From: Tritrichomonas foetus
Taxonomy: Eukaryota > Parabasalia > Tritrichomonadida > Tritrichomonadidae
Assembly (NCBI GenBank): GCA_001839685.1
Contig: MLAK01001204.1
Location: forward strand, 62,001 to 126,000
Reading direction: 5' to 3'
DNA: 64,000 bases
Part shown: piece after piece, positions 1 through 10,430 of the stretch
Numbering within the stretch: position 1 is the stretch's first letter
Layout: each line of letters starts with the position of its first letter
Notes under the pieces: model-generated
What the model saw: the letters and a program-made list of their open reading frames with translations, nothing else
The model's database searches: none
What the model was told of the DNA's origin: nothing
Program-made: the position numbers and the translations under genes

Positions 1-959
1 TTCTTTTTCTCTTTTTCATCTTTTTCATTATTTTTACTTTTGCTATTATCGTTTTTATTGTTATTTTTAAGATCATCACTATTTTTTTGACTTTTCAATA
101 TATTTTCTTCAGAAATCGTTCGAACAATTTTTTTACTTTCTTCATTAATACTCTCTTCTTCATCACTTTCTTCTTCTTCACTATCATTTAAAGGAACAAA
201 AAGTCCAGATCCAATAAAAGTTTCTGGAATTTCATCATCATGATCATGAACTTTGAAAACAATACTTTTATCAGTTCTTGGTGCGATTAGAATGGCTGCA
301 TCAATGCTAATTGAATTGGTATTTCTATCATAACGAGGACAAAGAAAATATGATTCAGAACCAATTTGGCATTCAAAATAAATTGGTGAATTGTTATTCG
401 TGAATGATGACTTGTTTCCAAAGTTATAGTTAGAAACACTATTATGATCATCATTATATGTGTTAACATGATTTATTCCTAAATTATCTATTTTGTTTAT
501 ATATATGATTGTTGGAGCAAACTTTTTAATGTGTGGAAGAGCTAATAATTCTTCATCAATTTGAATGGAAAATGTTAAATATTCAAATAATTGCATATCA
601 ACAGTTATTGATGCTTCTCTCCGATCAGGAATAAAAAGAACTCCAGCATCAAGGAAAATTGATTCTTTTGTAAATTTGTCAGTTTTTTTATCATTATTTT
701 TTGAATACTTTACGATATGCAAAAAAGAATTTCGGATGGCACAATCTACAAAAAAGTCATCAACACATGCATCAATTGTCGTTTCATGATATCCAACTCG
801 TTTGTTTACTGGAATTAATAACGGTCTCTGACTTAATGGAAATGATTTCGGTAAAAATACTTTTAGAAGTCCTTTGGGATCAAACTCTTTGGCTACTTTC
901 CATTCGAACTTGTAAGTAAAATAGACGAAATGCTCGTAAACTGTTGATTGACTCGTCAT
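1..959 (-). CDS. C2-like domain protein, N-terminal part (runs off left edge)
   Basis: The frame starts at the ATG at 957-959 and stays open to base 1, giving about 319 N-terminal residues; the rest lies outside the window. Residues about 1-255 look globular. The segment starting IVFKVHDHDDEIPETFIGSG, followed by LFVPLND, has the look of the end of a C2 beta-sandwich (strand, acidic loop, then an IG-x-G-x-F-V-P-L strand). An earlier stretch with LDAGVLFIPDRRE may be part of another such fold. After that the protein becomes a low-complexity Ser/Glu/Lys/Asn tail. Single or paired C2-like domains occur in membrane-binding proteins and in axonemal and basal-body proteins of the CFAP70 or C2CD3 type; which of these applies cannot be decided. 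No signal peptide or membrane span is seen. The reading frame is clear; the domain call is tentative. Confidence 0.6.
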   Translation of the reverse strand, partial: MTSQSTVYEHFVYFTYKFEWKVAKEFDPKGLLKVFLPKSFPLSQRPLLIPVNKRVGYHETTIDACVDDFFVDCAIRNSFLHIVKYSKNNDKKTDKFTKESIFLDAGVLFIPDRREASITVDMQLFEYLTFSIQIDEELLALPHIKKFAPTIIYINKIDNLGINHVNTYNDDHNSVSNYNFGNKSSFTNNNSPIYFECQIGSESYFLCPRYDRNTNSISIDAAILIAPRTDKSIVFKVHDHDDEIPETFIGSGLFVPLNDSEEEESDEEESINEESKKIVRTISEENILKSQKNSDDLKNNNKNDNSKSKNNEKDEKEKK

Positions 960-1231
960 TTTTGTAAATTTGCTATGATTTTTACTGTGTACGTTTATTT
1001 TTCCAATTAACAAATTTCACCATTAAACATTTAAATGTGAATAAATTGTGAAATATATTGACCATATAACCTCTGAAATCTGATTTGGAAAATTGATGAT
1101 TATTTAATGGTCATTGAATATACGTGAGAAATTAATTGAAACGATATAATGAAGAAAATACAAATATTTTGTGAAATCTATTTTAATATAACATCTATAT
1201 AACCCCAAATAGAAACGAGAAAAAAAAATAT

Positions 1232-4200
1232 TTATGCATTTGTTTCTGTTTCAGGAAATGTTGAAACAAAGAATGAACTATGTTCATTCAATCTTACAAT
1301 ATAAGCCATTCTTTTTCCTTTTCCTTTCAAGAAAATCAAACCACGTTCCTCAATTGAAAAATTGAGATTATTAATTGCATTATAAGTATCTTCAGAAATC
1401 TGAACTGTTCCGGGAATACATGTACTTTGGAGACGAGAAGCAACATTGATTGTATCACCAATAATATCGAAAACAGGCTTGTCACTTCCAAGAACACCTG
1501 CAATTAAAGGGCCTCCAGTATTTACTCCAATTCTTACCTGCAAATTCGAACTTAGTTGTGAATTTACCTCATCTAAAACAGTTAAAACATCAAGTCCAAA
1601 TTGGACACATTGGCATGCATGTTTGGTCACTGTTTCATTTGGTGTGAACAAGTTTGCAGCTGCCATATAGACATCACCAATGAGTTTTATTTTGATCATT
1701 AACTGATATTTGGCAATGGCATCATCAAAACATGCAAAGACTTTGGATAAGTTTTCCATAATTTGTGCTGGAGTTAAAGTTGATGAATAGTCACTAAACT
1801 TAACAATATCAATAAACATAACTGAAGCAGAAGGAACTGAAAATGAAATATCAGTTTCACCATGATTTAATCGAGTAACAATATCACGTGGTAAAATTTG
1901 GAAAAGTAATTGTTCTGATTGTGCTTTTGCTTCTTCGGCAATTTTTTGTTGATTAATTAATCCACTTTCATCATTCATAATAACAACATAACTTTTTGCA
2001 TTTTTAGAATTATCTCCTGAAATACCAATAATGGTAATATGAACTTGAACCATTTGTTCATCATCTGAAATTCCTTTACCTGAAATATCAAAAGTTAGAG
2101 GCGCCTCTCCATCTTTCATTAAGTTCATTTGTTCAAAAACTTTGGGATTATTTTCTTCGCTTAAAATACATTCTATCGATTGACCTAAAAGCTGTTCAGG
2201 TGTATATCCAAATAAACTTGTAACAGATTTATTTACAACTTCAACAGTTTTATTAATATTTAAGCAAATAACAGAATCATGATAATTGGTAATAATTGAT
2301 TTTGATGTTGACATTTTAGAATTTTCTTTTTCTGGCTTTTTATTTAATAAATAATTTAATAATTCTGCATTTGTGCTAACACACATTGGTGGCAATCTTC
2401 TAATTAATTGTAAGGCTCCTGAAAATGCACGATCCAATTTCCTTAAGTTCAAAATAAATAAAACGAAAACAATAATTAATACTGCCATACCACCATATAA
2501 AATGACTGATAAATAAGTATGAAATGATTCAATGGCAACATGGGCAGAATCGGATAAAATAGTGGAGGCTTCAAAAGATCGATCAAGCAAATGAACATTA
2601 ACCAAATGAAAGGCATGATAAAAAGTGCCACCAATATCTAATGTAATAGTTTGCGGTTCATCCAAAATTTCAGAGAGAAATGTATTATAAAATTGAATAC
2701 CAGCATCAAGGGAAGCACATTTATATGATTCGTGAAGATCTGATGAATTGGAAGCATCAACATCATTTACACAATTATCAGCATAATGAATATTATCAAG
2801 ATCATTGTCGTAACAGCGACATGGATCAGAACCATCAGCTTTTGATCCACGAAGTACTAAATTATTGTATTCAATTAATTGTTTCAGAGTGCCTTGTGCA
2901 ATTGAGTATGCCATATTACGATTAAATATTCCATTTAAATGCGGGTATTTTACCGATAGTATATACATAAATGTATATGCCAGACTTTCTACGAAATAAT
3001 TTGTTCGTGAAATTCCATAATAAAGCCAATTGTTAAGATTAGTAAACTGTGCGTTTTTGTCACCAACGACCACAATAATTGCAGCGAAAATTATGACTGA
3101 GAAAATGCCATAGAATACAACAGTGAAGTATAGCATGCATGGATGAATAGACATTTTTGAAGTATCATGAAAAGAGCCAACTAAGTCTTCACTTGATGAA
3201 TTTCTGAAAGGTTGTGCAGCAAGTTCTCTGTTTGTTTTGTCGATTTGAGCCATCATTTTCATTAGATAACTTAACTCTTGAAGTGTTTTTCGTAAACAAT
3301 AAATTAATATTGATTCAACCAATATGAAGTATATAACACAAATACAAACCAACATTATTGCAAGTATCATTATAGTACTGTTTCGATCTGATGCTTGTTG
3401 TATGGCGATATCATATGTAAGTTCATCAAATACATTGAAAATTATTTCCGAATTGGCTAAAATCTCACAAATCTCAACGCTTTCATGCCAATTATATGCA
3501 TCATGATATTTTTTCTGTGTGTGATTTGCCATCTTTAAAAGGAAATAAGTAATTACAGTCTTTAATGTTTGGTTAATTGGTGAATTTATTGGACTTACAG
3601 TTCCATTAATTATATCACAAAAATCAACTTTAACTACTGATGAAATCATTACTTCCATTTCTTCATAAATTCCCTTTTGATTCTGTCCAGCAGCGTCAAT
3701 GATATCACTTAAAAGAGTCTCCAAATAATCTCTGCTATACTCAATCCAATCTTGAAATTCATCTATCATGCAAAACCGATTTTCTGGTAAATTAAGATGA
3801 TTATCTCCTAAATTATGATTGTTTTTTGTCCATTTCATATTAAATTTGTTATTTTGTGGATGAATCATTGCATAACCATATGTTTCATTTCCAAATTGTT
3901 CTTCTGTAATAATTCCATTTTGATATGCATAATACATGACAAGTGTCATAATGGCTGAATCATAACCATATCTAAAGCGACTTAAAACTAATTGATCATG
4001 CATATTAGAATCGCGATCATCAAAGAAACTGTAGAAAAATAAGTATAGAAAGATGCAAACACATATTGCTAAAACTAAGGCAAAAAATGAAGCTAAAAAT
4101 AAGTGTCTGTTGTTTTTAGATTTTCGGTTTTCAAAAGCTCTTTGGAAGGAAAGTCTAAGTTTATGAAAGTTAAAATTGGCTTTTCCTAATTGCTCTTCAA

Positions 4201-5845
4201 CTTCTGCATCAAGTTGAAATTCGGATGATTGCGAAAATGTGGAATTATTCGAATTACTTGAATTTGAGCTTTGATTTCCCGTATTTATATTATTCATTTG
4301 TTTTCTAGCAATGTAATTTCCTTTAATATCCATAATACCACGTGTTAAATAGGCCGGATAAGCACGAACAAGAGATCTAAAACATTTATCAACAACGAAA
4401 TTTTTACCTTGTTCAATTAAGTGGGCACGATTTTTAATAACCAAACCTTGCATAAAATCAGTTGCACATTCAATTAAATATCTTGAATACTCTTCACAAA
4501 ATCTGCTGTTATTGGGCCATTTCTCTAAAGTTTCTTTAAAAATATCACACGTATGTTTGGTAAATTTGTCAATATTATATAGAATTGAGGGATCTTTGGG
4601 AACATTTAACCAAAAATTCCGAACAGAAAGGATATGATTATTAGCCATTGTTTTTAAAGACAGTAAATTTTCAGTAATTTCTGAAGAAGCTGAACTTTGT
4701 CGTAAATTTTTCACTTTATGAACTTGATAAATAATAAATCGCTGGGAAATGCTTAAATTTTCTTTCGATATTAAACTATTATAAAAAACATTAAGAAGGC
4801 GGGATTCCACAGGGAAAAAGGTAATTAAATGAGTAACCATACTTACCATCCGTGAATTATGATGAAATTCTGCAGTAAAACGTGGAAGAGACCAATCTAG
4901 AAACATTGGGCAATGATTAACCAATCCAATTCTTAAATATAATTCACTTTTTGTCTGATTTTTATGCAAGTTTAGGTTCATGTAATATTGTCTCACTTTT
5001 GGATCAGTTAAATATAATATTTTCGAGAATCTATCAGCATTTATCCTTAAATCATCGATCATTGCATCTTCAGATGGTTCAATATCCTCTAAATTTACAT
5101 CACCAAGGTTTCTGACAACTTTTTTGACAATTCCATTTGTAACTCCTCGCCACACTAAAAAAGCAATAATGAAAGATCCAATAAATACAATAACCTTATA
5201 TAGGTTATCAACATTATATCCAATGTATTGAATAAGACAAAGTATATCTAAAGGACAAACTGCTGTAAAAAGTGCAGCATATAAAGTATTTGCATGTGAG
5301 CTCACAAAAGGAAGGTAAATTGTTTGTGAGCACACAAAAACATTGAAACAAATTTTGATTGCAAATAAAATATAAATCATCCAATCAGCAAATAATAAAA
5401 AGATATAAACAACAAGTGGAAAAAGTGAAATTCCAACAATTGAATAGAAATAAAATGGACCTGACCAGCATGCAGTTGGTGCAGTTGAAATATATACTGA
5501 AGATGAAAATAAATAACAATAAAGATAATAAGCAAATAAAAAACAAGCCATATAAATTAAATTAAAAACGAAGAAAATAATGGAATATAAAGGTAGTCCA
5601 TTCATCATCATATTGATATTTTGACCAATAAAGTTTCCTAATGGAATCATGCAAAACATCGGAACAAACTCGATAAAAAATCTGGAAATAATTAATGACC
5701 ATTTTTCAAATCTTCTGGTGTTTCTGTAACTTATATATTGAAGAATTAATATTGAAAAATAAATAACAGTAATTATTGTGGTTATGACAAATCTGATTGT
5801 AAGTTGTTCTTTTGTTCTTTCCAAGTTTGAAAAAAACGATACCAT
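1232..5845 (-). CDS. Adenylate cyclase, multi-span membrane protein with PAS and class III cyclase domains (main part)
   Basis: 1537 residues counted from the first ATG after an in-frame TAA at 5921-5923; the frame continues upstream of that stop (see the 5' part). About 240 N-terminal residues hold several membrane spans, with further spans near 640, 880, 940 and 1130, giving large extracellular loops typical of trichomonad cyclases. A PAS domain lies at about 1187-1297. The class III catalytic domain follows at about 1335-1520 with both metal-binding Asp (D1346 in FIDIVKFSDYS, D1391 in LIGDVYMA) and the transition-state pair N1467/R1471 in NVASR. The base-recognition pair is Lys1387 and Asp1460 (FDIIG), the adenylate-type pair; guanylate cyclases have Glu and Cys. 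It should therefore make cAMP from ATP at the plasma membrane. All key residues are intact, so the only visible damage is the upstream stop. Family assignment is very secure; translation start is uncertain. Confidence 0.92.
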   Translation of the reverse strand: MVSFFSNLERTKEQLTIRFVITTIITVIYFSILILQYISYRNTRRFEKWSLIISRFFIEFVPMFCMIPLGNFIGQNINMMMNGLPLYSIIFFVFNLIYMACFLFAYYLYCYLFSSSVYISTAPTACWSGPFYFYSIVGISLFPLVVYIFLLFADWMIYILFAIKICFNVFVCSQTIYLPFVSSHANTLYAALFTAVCPLDILCLIQYIGYNVDNLYKVIVFIGSFIIAFLVWRGVTNGIVKKVVRNLGDVNLEDIEPSEDAMIDDLRINADRFSKILYLTDPKVRQYYMNLNLHKNQTKSELYLRIGLVNHCPMFLDWSLPRFTAEFHHNSRMVSMVTHLITFFPVESRLLNVFYNSLISKENLSISQRFIIYQVHKVKNLRQSSASSEITENLLSLKTMANNHILSVRNFWLNVPKDPSILYNIDKFTKHTCDIFKETLEKWPNNSRFCEEYSRYLIECATDFMQGLVIKNRAHLIEQGKNFVVDKCFRSLVRAYPAYLTRGIMDIKGNYIARKQMNNINTGNQSSNSSNSNNSTFSQSSEFQLDAEVEEQLGKANFNFHKLRLSFQRAFENRKSKNNRHLFLASFFALVLAICVCIFLYLFFYSFFDDRDSNMHDQLVLSRFRYGYDSAIMTLVMYYAYQNGIITEEQFGNETYGYAMIHPQNNKFNMKWTKNNHNLGDNHLNLPENRFCMIDEFQDWIEYSRDYLETLLSDIIDAAGQNQKGIYEEMEVMISSVVKVDFCDIINGTVSPINSPINQTLKTVITYFLLKMANHTQKKYHDAYNWHESVEICEILANSEIIFNVFDELTYDIAIQQASDRNSTIMILAIMLVCICVIYFILVESILIYCLRKTLQELSYLMKMMAQIDKTNRELAAQPFRNSSSEDLVGSFHDTSKMSIHPCMLYFTVVFYGIFSVIIFAAIIVVVGDKNAQFTNLNNWLYYGISRTNYFVESLAYTFMYILSVKYPHLNGIFNRNMAYSIAQGTLKQLIEYNNLVLRGSKADGSDPCRCYDNDLDNIHYADNCVNDVDASNSSDLHESYKCASLDAGIQFYNTFLSEILDEPQTITLDIGGTFYHAFHLVNVHLLDRSFEASTILSDSAHVAIESFHTYLSVILYGGMAVLIIVFVLFILNLRKLDRAFSGALQLIRRLPPMCVSTNAELLNYLLNKKPEKENSKMSTSKSIITNYHDSVICLNINKTVEVVNKSVTSLFGYTPEQLLGQSIECILSEENNPKVFEQMNLMKDGEAPLTFDISGKGISDDEQMVQVHITIIGISGDNSKNAKSYVVIMNDESGLINQQKIAEEAKAQSEQLLFQILPRDIVTRLNHGETDISFSVPSASVMFIDIVKFSDYSSTLTPAQIMENLSKVFACFDDAIAKYQLMIKIKLIGDVYMAAANLFTPNETVTKHACQCVQFGLDVLTVLDEVNSQLSSNLQVRIGVNTGGPLIAGVLGSDKPVFDIIGDTINVASRLQSTCIPGTVQISEDTYNAINNLNFSIEERGLIFLKGKGKRMAYIVRLNEHSSFFVSTFPETETNA

Positions 5846-5920
5846 CCAAAAATAACGAAGAAATACACTAGAATCGGAGGCAAGGCCTGCTTCTAGAAAT
5901 CCCGGGAGTTGAACCCAAAA

Positions 5921-6184
5921 TTAAACGCTGAATATTTCGATTATGATGTATAAAACGAGCAGAAAATAAAAAATGTTTGGAATTTTCGTCTCTTTGAGCA
6001 TTTCGTCACACATTGGAAACACGTTATCAACAATGCTTTTGGTGCCATTGATCAGATCTTGTCTATGTGCTGCTGTTGTCACTGACAAGGCAGTAGCATT
6101 TGAAAGGGTCGATGCATTTGGTTGGGCGCTTTGTTGCATAGCAACTTGCTCAGTTGTAGTTCTAAATGTATTTCTTTCCATCAT
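5921..6184 (-). pseudogene. 5' part of the same adenylate cyclase, cut off by an in-frame TAA
   Basis: This frame begins at ATG 6184 (a second ATG follows at 6181) and encodes 87 residues ending at TAA 5921-5923. It is exactly in frame with the cyclase: 25 open codons separate the TAA from the cyclase ATG at 5845. The encoded segment is Ser/Thr/Asn-rich, then has VFPMCDEMLKETKIPNIFYF and a hydrophobic stretch, which I take to be the family's usual first membrane span. Read through, the product would be about 1650 residues, a normal cyclase length. Options are a nonsense mutation in one member of a large gene family, stop-codon readthrough, or a base error. A separate small tail-anchored protein is possible but less likely. 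A non-ATG extension to 6283 is open but has no start codon. Confidence 0.6.
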
Positions 6185-6284
6185 AACATTCAAATTTGAA
6201 TGAGCATTCAAATTTAGATAATGGTCGATTGAAAATCGATCGGCCCTGATCTGGATTGATGCACACTGACTGAAATAATTCAAT

Positions 6285-7041
6285 ATGTTCGAAAAAAATG
6301 GTTTATTTTCAAAACATGTGGAAATAATTCACAAATAATTTATGAGTGTTATTCAATATTTTCAATGTGATTTCTTTCTACTCGTTTTTTTGAATAGTTT
6401 CCTCAATATTTTTTCAATCACGTTAAGCACTATTCAATTTCAAACTAATGATTTATCATCTGAACAATGCAACTATTATTTTTACTTTAGAACTGATGCA
6501 ATTTCCCTATAGAACAATCGTCAGTTTATGAGAGAAAATTATTCAATTTCTGATTTCAATAACACCAAGAAATAAAAAAATAAAAAATAAAAAAATAATA
6601 AAAAAACGTACCCGTATTCACAAATTCTCAGAAAAAAATATTGTATTACCCAATCAAACCTATCTTTTTGATCATCAGTAGATATTCTATGTCCAATAAA
6701 CATTCATCACTATATTTGCTCTGAAAGAATGTTTTCATTCAAAACCTTTGAATAGACATAATTCAATACATAATCATTCAGAATAAATAATTATTTTTAT
6801 TCAATATTTTGAATTAAAACAATTTATCTCAATATAAAAGTTTATTTCGGATTGGAGAATTATAATTGAATAAATTTATTCTGAATGATAGTTTTTCACA
6901 GTATTAGAAAAAGTGAAAATTCAATAGATACCCTACCAAATTGCTCATCATGAAATATGATGGTTAATACAGTAAATGATGATTGTTGGTAGTTCATATG
7001 TTTAAAATCCTGTATGCAATTTCAATGACAGATTTCAATTA
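6285..7041. other. AT-rich intergenic spacer
   Basis: About 750 bases with no credible gene. It holds a simple A/AT run around 6573-6607 and many scattered TTCAAT/ATTGAA words without clear periodicity. It probably contains the upstream region of the cyclase gene. No RNA gene was recognised. Confidence 0.6.
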
Positions 7042-7323
7042 ATGACAATCCTTATTGGGGACAAAAAAGTTTGCCGTTCTCACTCCTCGGCGTCTGGATC
7101 ACAATTTCATAGCTTTAATAAATTGATAGAGCTATTTTCTCAAAAAAACGTGAACAACAGATATCCACTTTTTGTCAGATTCTCTTATTCGTCTTATGAC
7201 ATCTCATATTATTATTACATTAATAATAAAATTACATATATTCGTGATCAAATTGAAGAAACAGGAAGCAAACTTAGAATTTCATTTGAGATCTCTCAAT
7301 TTTTACGGCAGGACAAAAACTAA
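7042..7323 (+). CDS. Possible small protein of 93 residues
   Basis: The ATG at 7042 follows a TTTCAATTA sequence resembling the initiator context of other genes here, and the frame runs 93 codons to TAA. The product is Ser/Tyr/Ile-rich with no recognisable domain, signal peptide or membrane span; the last third looks amphipathic. It lies between the cyclase 5' end and the 3' end of the RhoGEF gene, in sequence otherwise without features. It may be a chance frame in AT-rich DNA. Confidence 0.22.
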   Translation: MTILIGDKKVCRSHSSASGSQFHSFNKLIELFSQKNVNNRYPLFVRFSYSSYDISYYYYINNKITYIRDQIEETGSKLRISFEISQFLRQDKN

Positions 7324-7411
7324 TAATTAGAATTAATTGTTTGATTATTCTTTTTTGTATAAATAAATTAAAATTCAAGCATTTTTATAATTTTTATTAA
7401 TCACATAACAT

Positions 7412-10141
7412 TTATTCATCTTCGATAAGTGGGTTAACAATTATTGGCTCTTTAGGCCAAGAGCCATCAATCAAAGTTTCTGGATTTACAAGAATTTGGT
7501 TCAATTCTTCATCTGAGAAGAAATTAAACTTGCTTTGAATTTTGGTCAATTTCCTTCCATTTTCATTTTCAATGACCCGAAATGAAACAAAATTGGGAAT
7601 AATTTGGTCATTTTCATTTAATCCACCATGTAAATAAATAGTTGAAGTCTTTTTATCAACTGCATAAGAGAAATTTTTATGTGATAAAATACTTTGTGTC
7701 AAGCGTGGATTATTATTAATGATACTCCACCATTTGCTTTCAAATGACAAAACAAACATGACATTTTCATCCTCATTCTCACTGTCCAAATCTCCACCAA
7801 AAACTATGAGAAAATCATCAGTTACTAAAGAAACTTGATTAAATCGATTATATGGATACAATCCAAATGTTTGAACCGATTTAAAATGAACACATTCAGA
7901 ATTTTTTTGATTACCTTCACTTTTTTCATTATTATCAATATTTTCAAGTTTCATTTCATTATTTTCATGATTATTAGGGTTGTTGAGGTACTCAAAAGGA
8001 TTAAACGTAATAATATTATTATTAAATACTGTAGAATTAATCTTTCCTCCAATTATTGCATACAAACTTTCTTCAATGATAACCGTACTGTGCCCAGAAA
8101 GAGTTTTTGGAATACTATTTTCATCTAAATTTAATTGTACCCAAATATTCTCATTTATCTTATAAACAAAAATATTAAAAGTATCTGTTCCACCTGCTAA
8201 AACAATAGAATGATTCGATTTTGAATAATTCATTGAATAGTTAAAAGAAGGTGGAGGTTTTACATCACCATTTGGAATAATTTGATCCCATTTATTAAAA
8301 GAGTAGTAAAAGTGCCAAAAATCATTTAAAGGAGTAACTCCATTTTGTGTTCCTCCAAAAACATACAAATGTGAATCATTACCAACCATTTTTGCTAAAT
8401 AACGTGGTGTTATATCAGTTTGATCAGGTGCATGAACACTTGTGGCCATATTACTAATTTTTACTTTCCTTAAACTATTTTGTGGTTCATCTGATTCGTT
8501 TCTTCCACCAAAAATCCAAAGTGCGTTCTTCATAAGAATCATTGAATGATCTCTTAATTTTAATTTCTTTTTAATCGCTAGCATTTCAATAAATTCAATA
8601 TTTACATTCGGATCAGAAACTTGAAGTTGCCCATAATTTAAGTTAACTGAAGCATGCCTAAAATTCTCGAATAATTCATTTCTTTCTTTGGAGTTTTGGA
8701 AAACAATGAATTTTTTCAGTGCATTATGAGTTCGACTAATTGGATAATATAGACTTCGTTCTCCATACATGAATAGACCAATTTGATCTAAAGGAATACT
8801 ACTTATCATTCCAAGTTTTTGCCCATTATCTATTGAACGCACAAATAAGATCAAATCTGTCAATAAAATTAGAATCACTTTTTGATCATTATGAAAAACA
8901 ATATAGGAAGAAATATATTTTCGATTAGGTTGAATCAAATTTTGATTTACATCTAAAATTCGATATAATTTTTCAATGTATGGTTGATTGTTATCTTCTA
9001 TGAACTTTTGTTGGATTACTTTCAAAGAATGAATCATTTCACCGCATGTTTTCTTTAAAGCATCATAATCAGGATGTCCTTTTGGTGTTTCTTTCAATAA
9101 TCTTGGAAAAGTCAAAGCATATTTAAAAGCAGTTTGAAATATTTTGGCAATTGTTGAAGAAACCTGAGTTTTATTTAAAATTTCTTTGTTCTCTGGAATA
9201 TTAGATGCTATTTTCAACACATCTAAAAATCGCTGATAATTTGAATAAAAATTAGAATAAATTTTAAGACATTTCGCAAAAGCAGAATAAACTGTTCCAA
9301 CAGGCATCATAAAATCGAGTGGAAATTTCATTAAATCATCCAAAAATATTTTATGAAGGCTTGGTAAACTATTACATGATAAAAGAAGCTGATTATATTC
9401 ACAGGCAGGAATATTTTGAAGACTTTCAAAAATAGGACGAACTTTGGTTTCAAAATCTCTCAAAAATTCAACATATTCTTTTTCTTTGGTGAAAATTTCG
9501 TTCACAACTAATTTTCTTTCTTTGATTTTTTTCATGTCTTTATCATTTACATTATAAAGAGCATATAAACGATTACTTGATATTTCCTGTGTGAGAACTG
9601 ACGGTTTTTCATCAAGTTTTTTGAGACTTCCAAGTGAATTTAATAATTTTACGTCACCATTTTCTATGCTGTGATTATCAAAAACGTCAGCAACTTTTTT
9701 AAGAAGCATTTGAACAGAAAAAGGATACGGAAGTGATATTGGCATTGAATATAAGAATTCATTGTTAAATGACACAATTGGTATTTTAAATCGAATATTA
9801 TATGGAATTTCTTCATTTTTTATAGGAAATACAGAAAGATAAAAAGGTGCAAATTCCTCTTCCAAGTTCACATCGATCGGAAATACAATTAAATTTTTGA
9901 CATAACCGATCGGTGTATTATTAACTGGAAAAATGAAGTGAAAATTATCATTTTTCGAATTAATTGATATTCCATAGTCTAGTTTGGTTGATGCATCAAT
10001 TTTCTGATTATTGAATTTGGAAATTGTCATTTTGATAATTTCCTCACCACTCATTTTAGAGCACTTACGCGCATTTATTGTATACTTAATATTTTTTGGA
10101 GCATAATAAATTTGAACCACGGAAAAACTGATGTCATCCAT
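7412..10141 (-). CDS. RhoGEF (DH-PH) protein with C-terminal kelch repeats
   Basis: 909 residues. An N-terminal region of about 200 residues may contain a ubiquitin-like or Ras-binding fold. A DH (Dbl homology) domain follows at about 208-382, beginning VVNEIFTKEKEYVEFL and holding the conserved helix with YALTFPRLLKETPKGHPDYD. A PH-like domain lies at about 400-510. From about 525 to the end there are kelch repeats with recurring FGG motifs (ALWIFGGR, LYVFGGTQ, FLIVFGGD, TIYLHGG), probably a beta-propeller. DH-PH proteins exchange GDP for GTP on Rho/Rac GTPases, so this probably links membrane or actin signals to a kelch-bound partner. The start codon is fused to a TTC(A) sequence. The domain calls are secure; the target GTPase is unknown. 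Confidence 0.9.
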   Translation of the reverse strand: MDDISFSVVQIYYAPKNIKYTINARKCSKMSGEEIIKMTISKFNNQKIDASTKLDYGISINSKNDNFHFIFPVNNTPIGYVKNLIVFPIDVNLEEEFAPFYLSVFPIKNEEIPYNIRFKIPIVSFNNEFLYSMPISLPYPFSVQMLLKKVADVFDNHSIENGDVKLLNSLGSLKKLDEKPSVLTQEISSNRLYALYNVNDKDMKKIKERKLVVNEIFTKEKEYVEFLRDFETKVRPIFESLQNIPACEYNQLLLSCNSLPSLHKIFLDDLMKFPLDFMMPVGTVYSAFAKCLKIYSNFYSNYQRFLDVLKIASNIPENKEILNKTQVSSTIAKIFQTAFKYALTFPRLLKETPKGHPDYDALKKTCGEMIHSLKVIQQKFIEDNNQPYIEKLYRILDVNQNLIQPNRKYISSYIVFHNDQKVILILLTDLILFVRSIDNGQKLGMISSIPLDQIGLFMYGERSLYYPISRTHNALKKFIVFQNSKERNELFENFRHASVNLNYGQLQVSDPNVNIEFIEMLAIKKKLKLRDHSMILMKNALWIFGGRNESDEPQNSLRKVKISNMATSVHAPDQTDITPRYLAKMVGNDSHLYVFGGTQNGVTPLNDFWHFYYSFNKWDQIIPNGDVKPPPSFNYSMNYSKSNHSIVLAGGTDTFNIFVYKINENIWVQLNLDENSIPKTLSGHSTVIIEESLYAIIGGKINSTVFNNNIITFNPFEYLNNPNNHENNEMKLENIDNNEKSEGNQKNSECVHFKSVQTFGLYPYNRFNQVSLVTDDFLIVFGGDLDSENEDENVMFVLSFESKWWSIINNNPRLTQSILSHKNFSYAVDKKTSTIYLHGGLNENDQIIPNFVSFRVIENENGRKLTKIQSKFNFFSDEELNQILVNPETLIDGSWPKEPIIVNPLIEDE

Positions 10142-10143
10142 GA
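10141..10143 (-). promoter_or_regulatory. Candidate initiator (TCA) overlapping the RhoGEF start codon
   Basis: Read on the minus strand, the context is AACTTCATGG: the A of the ATG is also the A of TCA. Trichomonad core promoters centre on an initiator with TCA at +1 very near the start codon. The call rests on this resemblance and on its recurrence at other genes here. Confidence 0.3.
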
Positions 10144-10430
10144 AGTTATATTCAACTTTTTCAAGTGTTATATGGTCAAAATAATCTAATTGTGAAACAA
10201 TGGACTAATCCTGATAATATACTACTATATTGTTCACAACATTACCAAAAATTCTAATTTATGTCCAAAAGTAAAATAATTCAACTAAAAATTCCAAAGG
10301 AAATTTCAAGATTATTTCGAAGAAAAACCACCACAAAATCACCATTTTCAATCAATTGTATTTATTATATTTATTTAGCAATATAGTTTGAAAGAAATAC
10401 CATAGTAACAAAAATAATGATATTCAATCT

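Noticed and set aside
287..919. Short frames on both strands at the left edge
   Set aside because: They overlap the open minus-strand frame 1-959, which is longer, acidic-tailed and protein-like.
5880..5915. tRNA T-arm-like sequence (read on the minus strand, GGGTTCAACTCCCGG)
   Set aside because: The T-loop and stem are plausible, but no matching 5' acceptor strand, D arm or anticodon arm lies within 90 bases; the sequence is instead the read-through part of the cyclase frame.
6573..6607. A/AT run as a possible regulatory or repeat element
   Set aside because: Simple low-complexity sequence, common in this genome's intergenic DNA.
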